Assembly: GCA_034359265.1 (NCBI GenBank)
Contig: CP136895.1
Location: 49,494,001-49,558,000, forward strand
Length of the DNA stretch: 64,000 bases
Direction of reading: 5' to 3'
Source: Canna indica
Lineage: Eukaryota; Streptophyta; Magnoliopsida; Zingiberales; Cannaceae
Numbering within the stretch: position 1 is the stretch's first letter; each line of letters opens with the position of its first letter. The notes under the pieces are model-generated. The model saw only the letters and a list, made by a program, of their open reading frames with translations, did no database searches and was not told the DNA's origin. Positions 38,162 through 50,602 of the stretch are shown here, one piece after another. A program made the translations under genes and the position numbers.

Positions 38162-38509
38162 TAATTTAGAGTGTCCATAGAGAGTGATGTGGGAAGTTAC
38201 CTTCGGGGAGAAGACAGAGAGATTTCGATGTATGATTCCTCATTATAAGGAACTCTAGAATTAGTGGATTTAGGTTGAAATTCTAAGCGAAGTGCTTAGG
38301 TAGTGGAGTAGGCAAGGTTGACGAAGTACTATAAATTCTCTTGTATTTGCATTGTCTTGATTGTGTTTATTCTTGTTTGGTTGTTAGCTTTCGTACTTAT
38401 ATGTTCAATTGTGACTTTCCTAAGATAAAATCAGAATTAGACTTAACTATTGTAGTAACACACTATTCATCTACCTCCCTCTCTAGCGCGTCACTCGGTC
38501 ACTCCACAT

Positions 38510-39295
38510 AGTTGGCCATCCTCACAGGACGATTTCTCTTTAATTTTTATATTACCTTATTAATTTTTTAAAAAATAAATATATTTTCAAAATTAAATGT
38601 ATACAATATTATTATATAAATTGAGAACAAATGCATATTTATTTTCAATGAATTAAGAATCACAATCTATCGAATATGGTGTAGATACTACAACATTAGC
38701 ATTTATACTGCATTTTATATCCACACATCCACATCACACTACATCCAAATTAGGATACATATATTTATATTTGTACCGCTTGCCCCGATTCACATCGACA
38801 CAAATATGAATTTAGTATTATTGTAATTATATGTATACAAATGCAGATACGATGTTGTGCACTTATATCCCCACATCTGAATTTGATCTAAATCGGCGCG
38901 GATATGAACAAATCCATCTCGGCATCCGTATATATTTTTGTGGTGCAGAAATAGATCGGTGATGGGAATGCAGTTTCTACTTGCTAGATGTGGATAAAAT
39001 TATCAACCCTACGAGGAATCAAACATGTTTATGCTAACTAGAAGTGGGTTTGGTTTGTTTCAACGGCTACCCGTATACCCGATCCATTACCATCTCGCTT
39101 GCGTGCGTGGACGAGAGACGCACACATCGCCGCCTCAAAAGACGAGGGCAGGCCGCACTCCAGCGCTATTACTTGACGCCGCCCGCTCTACCTCCACATG
39201 CACTCTCTTCTCCACGCCCCCGCCACCCGCTCTCGCCCTCGTCGCGCCTCTCCAGCGCTGTGACTCGAACCGTCCGCCTCAGGGAAACGCCTGCC
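38510..39295 (+). promoter_or_regulatory. 5' flank of the RTN4IP1-like gene
   Basis: 38510-39000 is AT-rich with CCACATC- and ACACAAATA-like phrases and no recognised gene or element. 39080-39295 is GC- and CT-rich and probably holds the transcription start and 5' UTR. Upstream in-frame codons before 39296 show no family similarity. Confidence 0.45.
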
Positions 39296-42200
39296 ATGTG
39301 GCGGCTCGGCGGCTGCCGGATCATCGCATCGCGGAGGGCGGCGCGCGGCCTGCGGTCCGTCTCCACGGCGGTGACGTCGTCCAGAGCCGTATTGTTGCCC
39401 CGGTTCGGCGGGCCTGAGGTCCTCGAGGTGCGCCCGGATGTCGCCATCCCCGATCTGAAGCCGCGGGAAGTTCTCGTCCGTGCCCGCGCCATCTCCATCA
39501 ATCCCCTGGACTTGCGGGTGAGTTATTGAACCATTGATCCTCTCAATCAAAGCATACATCTTTAAGCATTAAAGAAAGTTTAGCGGAGCACGCAAATGGT
39601 CGAATAGTATCCCCCTCCCCCCAAAAAGAACAGTGGGCTTGAGTTGGGTTGTCCGAATGGTGGTGCATTGATAATGAAAGCTACTAATTGACGTCCCTTT
39701 ATTTCAGTTAAGCATATGGAAGTGGTTATTTGGTCATGCTGATCGCGTTACTATTGCAGATGCGATCTGGCTATGGTCGTTCCATTTTTGAACCACTCTT
39801 GCCTCTAATTCTTGGTCGCGATATAAGCGGTGAAGTTGCAGCAGTCGGAGCTAATGTTTCTTCGCTGACTGTTGGTCAAGATGTTTTTGGTGCACTACAC
39901 CCCACGGCCGTGAGAGGTACTTACGCAGATTATGCCATACTCTCAGAAGATGAGCTGACTCTTAAACCATCTTCACTAACTCATGTGGTAAGTATTAGCT
40001 ACATTCCTGATGATTCATCTGCCCCCGTTCTGTTCGAATAAGACATAGACTCTTTTCATGGATCATTCAACATATTTCTTTTGTTTTTTTTTTGTGTGTG
40101 TACTATTAAACTACAATATGCGTACTTATTTTACAATTGATCTAACACATTTATATTGCTTTAACATGCTAAAGCTTCGAGATAGAGAGGATGGATCGCT
40201 CTGTTATTTTGAAATCTTAAAACGTAACTCTTACATCAATAACAACAAGACATAAAGTCTAAACTATAAACAGTAACTATTCGTAAATCTGAAATTAGAA
40301 GTATCCTCTGAAAGCAAACTGAGACCAACCTTGTGTTCCTGTGGGTATGAATAGTCTATGCATTTTTTATGGATAATCTTAGTAATACACTCATACTTTC
40401 ACAAACTGGATCCATGTTAGTATACTAGCACATTTTTTTACTATTTGGGAAAAAAGTTATTCTTCATCCATGTTATATCTGAATACAAAGGGAAATTTTA
40501 GTACACCATGATTTATTTTAGAAATTATTGTGATTATGCAGGAGGCAAGTGCAATCCCTTTTGCTGCTTTGACAGCATGGCGTGCTTTGAAGAGTACAGC
40601 TCGAATAACCAATGGGTATGTCCAAATTAAGTGGTTTAGGCTTTCCAAGGAAATAAAGTGTCAAATTGATGTGGAGCAGCTGATGTCTATTTGATATGTT
40701 ATGATGGTTATTTATTTTTTAACATGGAATGAATATATTTTCCAAAATATGCTTGTAGTAGTTATCTTTATTTTGTTATATCGAAACAGCAATTTCTTAT
40801 GTTATGTGCCAAAATATGTTTTTTTTCTTAAATTGTGTTGAAGGAGTAGGAGCATCCTTCACATGAATGGGTTTTATGAAGAAATATGTAATAGTATAAG
40901 TACCAAAGTATTGGTTCCAAACATCTGATTATGATTGGTTTAGGACATATTTTTACTCTTATTTTCCCCTGACTGAACTTAGGGCGTGCATTTGGTTCGT
41001 ATTTTGCTCTGCTCCTAAGATATTTAGATGAACTTTCATGTTCAAACATTGCTAAGTTGTCCATGAGATCTTATTGGTTCTTGCTTCTTACTCACTGTTT
41101 ATTGCTGCAGACAAAGATTGCTAGTAATAGGCGGGGGAGGAGCAGTTGGACTTTCTGCAATTCAGCTTGCAGTTTCTGCAGGGTGCAATGTTTCAGCTAC
41201 ATGTGGAAAGCAAAGTATTGACCATGTTTTAGCAGTTGGTGCTGAACAAGCCATTGATTATACTGCTCATGTAATGTTATTCTTCATCTTCTTCTGCCAT
41301 ATTATGAATTAAGATCACTTTGTTCTATCCACTATAATTAGAGTTTCTTAAGTGAGCAGCTGCCACAAAAGAATTTAATTAATTGTATTCTTAGTGCATC
41401 TGTGTGACTATGGGAGTCACCGGGTTACAAATATTTAGTGTTTATCAATGTTCATTGGGTGCAAGTATTTAAAATCTTGTTACGATGTGTTTTTCGTTAG
41501 GAAATATTACTTAATTAAATTGTGTGGCATCCATTTGTTTTTTCATCAATGTTCTTTGAGTGCAAGTATTTAAAATCTTGTTATATGTTTTTCATTAGGA
41601 AATATTACTGAATCAAATTGTTTGGCTTCTATTTGATTTTTTCACATGGATTTTGTTCACCGTGAGAAAAAACAAATGATTAAATATAGTACAAACCATA
41701 TAGGTTGTGAGAAACGGCATATTTCGTAGTTTTTATATTGGAATTTTACAGTGTAATGTGTTTTGATGCATTTACAGGACTTAGAGGCTGTGATTAAGGG
41801 GCAATTTGATGCTGTTCTTGACACTATAGGTGGACCTGAAACTGAGAGAATCGGTGTCAATCTTCTGAAGAAAGGCGGATACTACATGACGCTACAGGTA
41901 AACTTCTAGGGTCTATTTTTTCAGGTCCTTAGATTTTTTATTCCTGTCAACTCTTTCTTTCTTGTCCCCCATCATTTTGTGCTGTGATCAACCTTTAAAT
42001 GTGTTTACATATTTTAGGGAGAAGCAGCTTCTTTAGCAGATAAGTACGGTTTGGTAATTGGACTTCCTATTGCTACAGCTGTTTCACTAAGGAAGCAACT
42101 ACAGTATCAATATTCACATGGAATAGGTATAGAGCATTCTTCTCCTTTCAATTACATACATTCAATGACCGAACAAAACCCCTTCCAAAAGGGATAGAAC

Positions 42201-43146
42201 ATGGTTGACAATCCAAGCATTTCTTGATACTAGATTCCTGTTAAGAGAATTTGCTATATACTTCTACTTTGTGATATTTCCACAAGGGTAGCAACATGGT
42301 CAGAACCTGTTCAAAATTGGTGTAACTAAGTGAATCTGGTGTAATATCAAAATTGGGTCATAATTTCACTGAACATAATGGGTCAGGTTTGGGTTTGCCT
42401 CCATGATCTAAGGAGCCAAATTTATTGAAACTAATAAATAGGAAAACAAGTTGATGTCAATACTGTTGAAATAAATGGCTTGTAGTATTAAAGAAAGAAT
42501 CCTGCAATAACTAATTGATTTTAGGGTTAAGACTTAAGAACTAGACTTTTAGAAGAGGGCTCAAAATAATAGGCTGATTTCATTTAAAAGATTCAGTTTG
42601 TAGCAAACCCCTCTGTCCAATTTGATCTAATTCACCTTCTACGAACTTTGTGGTTCACTATTATTGTGTTTCAGTTCTTATAGCTAAGGTTTATGTTATT
42701 GAGATCATCTTCATCCCATTAATTAGATTTTCTTCACAGAAGTATAATAGTTGCTATCATCACACTGCTTGCTCTATGGAGTTCTCTATAGTCTTAGGTG
42801 AAGCATGACGATATAAGCTTTTGCACATCACCTTTTACTTGCTTTTCTTTGTTGTTATTGGAATTGTTTTGTTGCTGTCAAAAATTCATGATTTGATAGT
42901 GTGGGAAGTGTGGTCAGCTGTTAAAGTATATATTGGTACTGATACATGATTTGATATTAACCAGAGTACCGGTGGACATACATGAGAGCTGATGTCGAAG
43001 GTTTAGATGAGATCCGCAGACTATCAGAGGCTGGCAAGCTGAAGATACGAGTTGAAAAGTCATTTCCCATTACCGAAGTTAGAAAAGCTCATGACGTGAA
43101 GGAGAAAAGACTTATACCTGGCAAGGTCGTTTTGGAAGTTGACTAA
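39296..43146 (+). CDS. Mitochondrial RTN4IP1-like quinone oxidoreductase (MDR superfamily)
   Basis: There are seven coding exons: 39296-39517, 39760-39987, 40542-40615, 41111-41270, 41778-41897, 42018-42126 and 42965-43146. All introns have GT/AG ends; the total is 1095 nt, giving 364 aa. The Arg-rich N-terminus (MWRLGGCRIIASRRAARGLRS) looks like a mitochondrial presequence. The GroES-like domain (about 29-150) includes LLPLILGRDISGEVAAVG and GTYADYA. The Rossmann domain starts with the nucleotide-binding loop GGGGAVG (182-188), followed by DAVLDTIGG, and the C-terminus ends PGKVVLEVD. The zinc ligands of true alcohol dehydrogenases are not evident, as in the quinone-reductase branch. Animal RTN4IP1 (OPA10) is a mitochondrial NADPH oxidoreductase linked to coenzyme Q biology; the plant role is inferred. 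The earlier ATG at 39025 is in another frame; 39296 matches the family start. Confidence 0.92.
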
Positions 43147-44170
43147 ACCCTAATACATCACTGCTCAGGATAAATCATATATCCACCCCCATCTCTCTTC
43201 TCTTTTTCTTTTTTCGAAATTGAAGGGAATAGAATTTGTAATCCAAATGTCCCCAAGACAGATTGAGTATCGGCTGCCATCAAATCATTTATTTGTTAAA
43301 AGAATATGAAATTCACATGCAGCTTGCATGTTAGGAATAAAATGTTCTCAGTGAAGCACATTAGTATCCTAGTTATATGGTCTGAATAGGTCAATGTTTC
43401 AAAAGGCCTTTGCCCTTTCTGTTGTGCAACTAATTCCAAGTTAGATGGCCAAATTAGCAGACATGTCTATTCTGCTTAGAGTATTCAATATTAAAATCAT
43501 CTCTTCGCTGGTTCAATTCAGCACCGGGAAAACTGTTGGCCTGAATCTTCATCTAGCCTGTCGGTCTGGATCTTCAAGTGCAGGTGAGCCTCAAGCGTGG
43601 GAGCAGGAACTTGCATACTGTTATGAAATGGCATATTCAATCTATTGAAAAAAAAAATGCTTCAGGATGCTATAACTAGGAAGGCAGAAAACATGTCCTA
43701 GAAACAACATGCGAAGGTGATTTTTTATTTTTTATTTTTAAAAAAAAGATAAAGTTAAGAAGTCACAATAGAGGATCGAATCGAATTTTAGATCTCTAGA
43801 TAATATACAATATATTATCATTGTGCTAGCCACATTTGGCACATGCGAAAGTAATTGCAACACTAGATTCTTCCACCAACTTGATTTAGAAATAAGGCAG
43901 AGGAACTCGATCATGCATGTTCTTTTTGGTGAACTAGATCATGCTGTCAGTTTGGCAGGTTCTTTCTTTCGACCATGCGAGCAGTGCAAGAGGTACAAAT
44001 ATCAATTGAATTACTGGGGAGGCATCTAACCTTCGAACAACGTTGAGTTGGATTTTGTAGTGGATCTGACAATCCATGGATGGGCTAAGGCAATCCGATG
44101 AGCAGCTGCGGAAGACGAGAGCAGTTGGCCCGGACGGGTGGACATTATACCTTGAACTAATGTTTTAGAT
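43147..44170. other. 3' flank and intergenic region after the RTN4IP1-like gene
   Basis: The first part is presumably 3' UTR. The rest is moderately AT-rich with several short open frames but no family match or repeat that I can recognise. Confidence 0.4.
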
Positions 44171-44179
44171 ATTAATAAA

Positions 44180-46274
44180 GGTTAATTGATGTATTTAACT
44201 CAAATTATGATTATTTTTATAAATATAGTCAATTTTTTAATTTATATTAATTATATCATAAACTATTAAATTGATATCAATTCTAGCCCGACGTCAGATG
44301 CTCGTCAATGCCATCGTTAGGTGCTGAAGTGGCATCTGACTCCGCATATTAAAAAAATATTTTTTATTAATCACTTTGCCGCATCAACATTTAATTATCT
44401 ATTTTTTAACTTACCTTCCATTGCCCCCATCAGCTATTAAAAAAATATTTTTTTAAAAAAATAATAATTAAAATCATCACCTGGTATCCCTGGACGCAGT
44501 TTGGATTATCAACGCCGGGGCCTGCGCCCGAGCGTAGCCATCGCTGCCCTGGTTGGTGAGCTGCACTGCCGCCACCGCCTCCCACGCAGCGGCCACCGCT
44601 ACATCGGCTGCGGCAGCTGTGGCCGCCGTCACCACAATGGCGTGCTTGCTCTACTCCACCCTGATCTCGTCTCGCGACCTCCTAAAACTCCACCTTTACT
44701 TCCATTCACTCCAATCAAGATAGACGCAATTGTAAAGTCTAATCTTTTTCTTTCTTCAAGAATGTTGTTCTTGCATTTCAAAACCTTGTCATTATCACCA
44801 CCTCCTCGTACTGCCGCGCCCACCACCGCTGCAACATGCAAGCGGAGACCAGCACCAGCGACTGCACTAGGAACATGCCAAGCAGCATCGCCTCCTCCAC
44901 CCTCAGCAGCACCCGCTGCTCCCTCCCGCTCCTTGCCGAGGCTAGCAGCTGCAAGCTGGGCTCGGGCCGGAGGAAGAGGGCGAGGAAGCTGAGGGCCTGC
45001 CCGATCGACGCAGGACACGAGGACAAAGCACACGTGGGCGAGGAGCAGAGGTGGGTGAGCTGGGAGAAGAAGCCAAAGAGGGAGGAGACGGCGGTGGTGG
45101 AGGAGACGGCGAAGAGGCCCAGCCGAAGGAGGTGGGGCAGGTCTTGAGGAGGAAGACCGGGGCGAAGGAGGCGGAGGCGAGGACGAGGAGGATAAGGTTG
45201 AGGGAGGAGAGGGGGAGGGCGGGAAGTGGGGAAGACGAGCTCTGAAATCTCATGGTAGAGGCATTTTTGTCGTACCAGCTGATTGCCTCATTCCTTCCTT
45301 ATTCTTCTTGAGCTTAAATAAGAGTTTGATGTCAGTATGCGACTATTGAATTGGAATTCAGAGCGGTGGTGGACGCTGCAGGTATGGCTGAGATGGAGCT
45401 GGTTGGCGGCAGGAAGAAGAAGACCCCACATGTTGACGGAGAGCAGGTTCATGCAGTGGCCGCCTCGTACGGTCACGGTCTTGAAGAGACTCGTGTAGGG
45501 AACACTCACCTGCAAACACCAGAGAAGTTAAAAAGAGGATTAGAACAAAGCGGAGTCACATGATGAGTCGGGCGGAAACTCGGTCCATTGATTTCATTTC
45601 CCCAAGGAATTAACAAGGTTTTGGCGGCGGAGAAATGAGTCGGGCGACCCGGTGGTTGTAGCAGCTCTCGAGCAGCAGCAACAAGGAGACCAGAACTTAC
45701 GCCGTCGGCGAGGCGAGGGTCGAGAAGAAAAGGTGGAGTTTTAGGAGGTCACAAAACGCCGAGACCAGGGCGGAGTAGAGCAAGCACGCCATTGTGGTGA
45801 CGGCAGCCACAGCTGCTGCAGCCGATGCATCGGTGGCCGCTGTGCGGGAGGCGATGGTGGCAGTGCGGCTCACCAACCAGGGCAGCGGCGGCTGCGCTCG
45901 GGCGCAGGTCGCGGCGTTGCGTTGATGATCCAAACTGCGTCCAGAGTTACTGGGTAATGATTCTAATTACTTTTTTTTTAAAATAATTTTTTAATAGTTG
46001 ACGTGGCAATGGAGGGTAAGTTAAAAAATAGTTTTTATTTTATTTTATAAAATAGATAACTAAAGCTGACGTGACAAAATGATTAATAAAAAAAAAAAAT
46101 TAATATGTTGAGTCAGATGCGACGTCGACCCCTAACAATGACATTAGCGGATATTTGACGTCGGGCTAAAATTGATATCAATTCGATAGTTAATAATATA
46201 GTTGATACAAATTAAAAAATAAATTAAATTTGTAAAAAGTACTATAGTTTAAGTTAAATATATCAATTAATCCA
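44180..46274. mobile_element. Pack-MULE-like foldback element with captured host sequence
   Basis: The element is 2095 bp with ends GGTTAATTGATGTATTTAAC and, on the opposite strand, GGATTAATTGATATATTTAA. It is flanked by ATTAATAAA (44171-44179) and ATTAATATA (46275-46283), a 9-bp TSD with one mismatch. The inverted arms run about 520 bp each (44180-44700 and 45700-46274) and include GC-rich coding-like DNA in both arms. Between them lies a decayed gene fragment. No transposase was found. Long inverted arms, a 9-bp TSD and captured GC-rich gene DNA are the Pack-MULE pattern. Confidence 0.78.
44780..45253 (-). pseudogene. Captured fragment of a multi-spanning membrane-protein gene
   Basis: Read on the - strand, the piece starts MRFQSSSSPLPALPLSSLNL and continues through hydrophobic segments (NLILLVLASASFAPVFLL, GQALSFLALFL, AMLLGMFLVQSLVLVSACML). 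It ends with a basic tail, RWWARQYEEVV. The frame must shift at about 45115 and again near 45020, so it cannot encode the protein. It resembles a plant four-helix membrane protein of unknown function that I cannot name with certainty. A related hydrophobic segment (ACLLYSALVS..CDLLKLHLFFSTL) lies in the element's arms at about 45700-45790. Confidence 0.5.
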
Positions 46275-46283
46275 ATTAATATA

Positions 46284-47419
46284 CATTGTTTTTCTGCTAA
46301 AGTTGGAGGGGATATGCATGCGAGCTCAAGCAAGTTCAGGAGATGCATTATGGAACTTGTTTGCTTCACCTACAATTTTATCCTCGAGGATATTCACTTT
46401 CGAATGTTATTTGTTGCCCCACCTTCGAAACAAAATTATTTTATATTTATAATTATTTATTATGTTCTAAAATAATTTTAAAATTAATAGTTGAGCCCCA
46501 AAGCCCATTTCTTATTCCTTTTTCTTCTCCCAACGTTCAATGATAACTTAATCACTGCTCGATCTGCACATGTCTTGCCCTACCCTTGCCCTGCCATTCT
46601 TGTAGCCCAACCTCACCCTCGTGTGACTAACGACTACCTCTCTTTTTTGAACTTCAGGACTAAGTCACCTCATCCCCACACAATGCCATCACACGCTATT
46701 GTCCTCGTACATTGGCCCTGCCCCGGTGGGATTTAACTATTAAAGAAATACTAAAATATTTACATTGATTGCTAAAAATAAATTTATATTATGCATAATA
46801 AAAAAATATTTCATTTGAGCCATTTAAAAGTCTTTACGTGGTAAAATGGAGGGAAGTAGAAAATTTTAATTTCGAGGACATTCCAAGTATTTCAAAAAGT
46901 ATGTTATGGATTTTAAAATTTTAGGTTTCTTATTACAAATCTGAAAAATTTATCATGAGAAATTACTATTAATTATTTAAATTTAAATTTATAATTTATA
47001 AAATGATTAATTGATATAAAATAAAATTTTAAGTATTAAAATATTATTATCTGACTCCCATATTCGAAGTCAAAATAAATATGTCATATTTGCTTAGTGT
47101 ATGGATTAAAAAAAATGTGAATAGAAGATTATTTATATTCGATGTATAACGGATTTAAAAAATTCATAATCAATCATCCTTCGTTTATTATCCAATCCAA
47201 TCATTTTTTATCCATCAAAGTAAACATACCAATATAGAATTTGAAAATGCAGAATATATAGGATATAGGTTTATCCTATGATATTTTTCTCTTGAATTAA
47301 TTTCAATTGACTTTCTGTCCGACTACAATTTTATCCCGTGAAATACTGTTGAGTTGGCAACTAGGGTCAAAGTAATTTATAAAAAACATTGGTTATTCAT
47401 TTGTTGTAGGATAGATGTG
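46284..47419. other. AT-rich intergenic region
   Basis: No gene is recognised. It contains the MITE copy at about 47081-47232. Confidence 0.5.
47081..47232. mobile_element. Tourist/Stowaway-like MITE, second copy
   Basis: The ends ATGTCATATTTGCTTAG and GTAAACATACCAAT form an imperfect inverted repeat. The interior shares the phrase TATATTCGATGTA and a TTTAAAAAATTCA block with the copy at 37468-38161. Confidence 0.6.
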
Positions 47420-47896
47420 AAATGATTCAATAAAGAAATTAAAAACTTCGAATTTTATTGACTCTCGCACCATGTGAGCTCCAAGATTTCTTTGATTCCC
47501 AAGATTCCCAAGATTTCATTGGGCTTCTTGTCGCGTATTCTGGGCCTCGAGGCTTCGACGGTGTGAATTTAGCATGCTCGGGATGCCTTCTTCCTGTCAC
47601 GCGTAGATCGATATCCCGAGGAGGATTGATTCATTTTTTGGTGCCTCGTTACTATCTCGTGACTCAGCAGTGGTGTGCGGCGCAAGTCTCCCTTGTTAAT
47701 ACCTTTATGCTCTTTCTTCAGTCCGTCATTTTTCTTGACTGGCTGAGAGAGTGGCGACTCCTTCCTCGGCGGGGTGGCTTGCTCCGGGTTTGGTTTTGCT
47801 TGTAGTGCGGTAAGATCTCATTACCTCTCTACTCCTTTCTACTCTTTTTTAGTTTCTCGTTGCTTGAAGCTGTGTTAGTGTTGTTCTGTTTGTCTC

Positions 47897-48261
47897 TGAT
47901 GCAGCTCACACACCAATCCAACTGAGAATTAAAACTCAGGATGATTCAGGGTAGCTTTCCTGACATCAATCCTAGAGGAATTGCATTGAAATTGAATCTG
48001 GATACAGTTTACAAAAACTGGAAGCAAAAAGACAAGAAATAAATGATCCCCAATTCGAACTCAGTCGCGGCTCTTATACTCAGCCCGTGACTCACAACTA
48101 GCTAAACGTGGCCATTCAAACGTCCATGTGTCAGCTCATTATTCAGCTTACAAAACAACTAATTACATGATTCAGCTAAGTAGTGTTCATAGTGATGAAA
48201 CTAGTTACAACTCACTTAAGTAACAACTATTTATTAAACTACGTAACCCCAGAATACATCA
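47897..48261 (-). repeat. 3' LTR of the chromovirus-type element
   Basis: The 365-bp LTR is nearly identical to 51967-52330, with small differences (for example an extra TTA near 48217). It starts TGATGTATTC on the - strand. Confidence 0.88.
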
Positions 48262-49266
48262 ATCCTTCCCACCATCCGGAAACTCGTCCTCGAGTTTTGA
48301 ACAAGAAACTGGAGCTGAATCAGGTGGAACGTAGGGGAAAAGGTCAGCAATGTTGAAGATTGGTGATATTTTAAACTCAACAGGAAGCTCCACCAGATAA
48401 GCATTGTCACCCAAAACTTTAGCTATTTGGAAAGGGCCAATCTTTTTGGGTTGTAGTTTACTATATGTTCTTGTAGGAAATCGTTCTTTTTTGAGATGTA
48501 CCATCACCAAATCACCCAACTGATAAGCTTGAAACTTTCTGTGTCTGTCAGCAGCTATCTTGTATTTGTTATTAGCAGCTTCAATGGTGGCTTTAATTTT
48601 GTGGTGCTGCTTTGAATAATTGGTTGCAAAGTTGGTAGCTGCTACACTTGTTTCCTGTTTAATAGTCAGCAAGTCCAATGTATGACTATGAACTTTAGTA
48701 TAGACTATAGCAAAAGGAGACTTTCCTGTAGTCCTATTAAACATACAATTGTATGCAAATTCTGCTTGTGGCAATACTGCATCCCACTATTTAGGACTAT
48801 CCATGACCAAGCTTCTTAATATGCTTCCCAAAGTCCTGTTGACCACTTCTGTTTGCCCATCTATTTGTGGGTGATAGGCACTGCTAAAATTTAATTTGGT
48901 GCCAAACCTTTGCCACAGTATTCTCCAAAAGTGACTAACAAATTTTACATCCCTATATGATGTGATGGACTTTGGCACTCCATGTAACTTTACAATTTCC
49001 CTGAAGAACAAATTTGCAATGTAGCTGGCATCTCCTGTTTTCTTACAAGATATGAAATGGGTCATTTTTGAAAACCTGTCAACAACTACAAAAATAGAAC
49101 CCACCCTCCTAGTAGTCATGGGTAGTCCTAATATGAAGTCCATTGATAAGTCTTCCCAAATAGTAGATGGTACTGGTAAAGGAGTGTCCCCTATAATTTG
49201 ATGATGACCTTTAGCTCTTTTACAGGTCATATATTTTTCTACCCAGAGAGCAATTTCTTTATTCAT
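48259..49266 (-). pseudogene. Integrase of the chromovirus-type element
   Basis: Core motifs are [26 protein letters not shown] (first Asp), [11 protein letters not shown] (second Asp; relatives have S-D-R-D) and [19 protein letters not shown] (Glu). The C-terminal part reads LPQAEFAYNCMFNRTTGKSPFAIVY. Breaks are a TAG at 48787-48789 where relatives have Gln, and a TGA at 49273-49275 where relatives have Trp. No chromodomain is evident before the stop near 48260. Confidence 0.82.
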
Positions 49267-49272
49267 CTTGGG

Positions 49273-50212
49273 TCAGAAATACCTGTCAGTAATGATTTGA
49301 ATTGTTTTATCTCTCCCTAGATGAGCTACTAATCCTCCTCCATGAATCTCTTCTATGATGTACTCCCTCAGAGAGGTCCTAGGAATGCATAGTCTGCTAT
49401 TCTTGTATAGGAAACCTTCTGACACATAATAATCTTCAATATGATCATTGTGAACACATTTCTCCCAGATGTGTTTGAAGTCTTCGTCAGTGTCATACAA
49501 CTCTTTCAAAGTATCAAAAGTTAGTGATGCCCACTTGCATTACAGTTAGTAGAGAAGTCCTCCTACTTAATGCATTAGCTACCTTGTTATCTTTTCCATT
49601 TCTAAACTGAAAGGAATATTGAAATTTCTGTAAAAATTCCAGCCATCTTGCATGTAAAGCATTCAATTTTTTCTGAGATGTTAAGTACTTCAAAGGCTGA
49701 TGATCACTGTGGAGTACAAAGTCTTTTTGAATGAGGTAGTGATTCCAATGATCGAATGCCCTTATGACTGCATATAATTCCTGTTCATATGTTGTCCATC
49801 TTTGCCTTGCTTCACTCAACTTCTCACTAAAATAAGCTATAGGTCTTCCCTCTTGCATGAGTACTGCTCCAATACCAATCTTGGAGGCATCAGTCTCTAG
49901 TTCAAAGGTCTTCTCAAAATTTGGTAAAACTAATACAGGAGCTGTTGTTAGCTTCTCTTTAAGTGTGTTGATTGTCTCTGGAATTGAAGGTTCTTCTAAA
50001 GACTCAGGAGTTTTCAGTACTAGGGCTAAGATGATATCTTTATAGCCTGTGGAGGACTGGTGTTCCACTGAAACTTGTTGCAAGATAGTGGAAGCCTTGA
50101 TTGAATTCTGACTTGGCTTAGTACCGGAAGGTAACAAGGTTATCTTTCTTTGATTCCACTTAAAAGAATAAGTATTCAATATTCCTTCATGTGTAACCTC
50201 CCTGTCAAACAA
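49273..50212 (-). pseudogene. RNase H and integrase zinc region, with RT deletion upstream
   Basis: The frame passes directly from post-protease linker (TYSFKWNQRKITLL) to the end of the RT connection (LKEKLTTAPVLVLPNFEKTF). RNase H follows with ETDASKIGIGAVLMQ, HSDHQPLKYLTSQKKLN and ALSRR, then the HHCC region with HGGGLVAHLGRDKT. About 350-400 residues of RT, including the YxDD box, are gone. A frame change occurs near 49510. Confidence 0.82.
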
Positions 50213-50602
50213 TCATGGTCTTCCCAACAATATGTGGCAAGCATTCATGTCTATAATATCACAGGTAATCTCATCCTTATAGGCTGAACCCATGGAAAAA
50301 GATACTTGGCATTGTTTGTTCACAGACTCAGTGATGTCCACCCCTTTTCTGACCCAACTAATTTTATAAGGATGTGGATGAGGTGTACTAGGTAATTGAA
50401 GAGCTTTGACCATAGCTGTTGACACCACATTCTCACAACTACCTCCATCTATAATGAGTTCACACACTTTTCCTTTCACAGTGCATTTAGTCTGGAATAT
50501 TTCATGTCTTTGGTTATCCATGCTTTGTTTCTCAGACATCAATAATTTTTGCAAAATGCAAATTAATGGCTCCCCTTCATCTCCTTCTATGTGTTTCAGC
50601 AA
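50213..50602 (-). pseudogene. Aspartic protease of the chromovirus-type element
   Basis: The active site reads IIDGGSCENVVS (D-G/S-G-S), followed by the terminal HILLGRP motif. The next codon is TGA (50213-50215) where the family has Trp in GRPW.FDR. Confidence 0.8.

Larger units (their letters stand above)
36764..38509 (+). mobile_element. 5'-truncated SIRE-like LTR, + strand, with nested MITEs
   Basis: It begins at the insertion point of the - strand element (GCGAT side). It matches the solo LTR from about 7985 onward: the GGACGCTCGT phrase, a GGTCGACCAGTGATCGAC palindrome block at 37048, a TATTTAAA box near 37141, then the U5 phrase TAGGTAGTGGAGTAGGC near 38300 and CTCTCTAGCG near 38480. 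A MITE (37468-38161) with a hAT MITE inside interrupts it. No internal region follows. Confidence 0.7.

Noticed and set aside
39025..39559. Overlapping frames on both strands around exon 1 of the RTN4IP1-like gene
   Set aside because: Shadows of the GC-rich first exon; only the frame from 39296 matches the family and splices in phase.
44501..45253. Possible functional gene in the 44.5-45.3 kb GC-rich block
   Set aside because: The recognisable frame needs at least two frameshifts and sits between inverted arms, so it is treated as a captured, decayed fragment.
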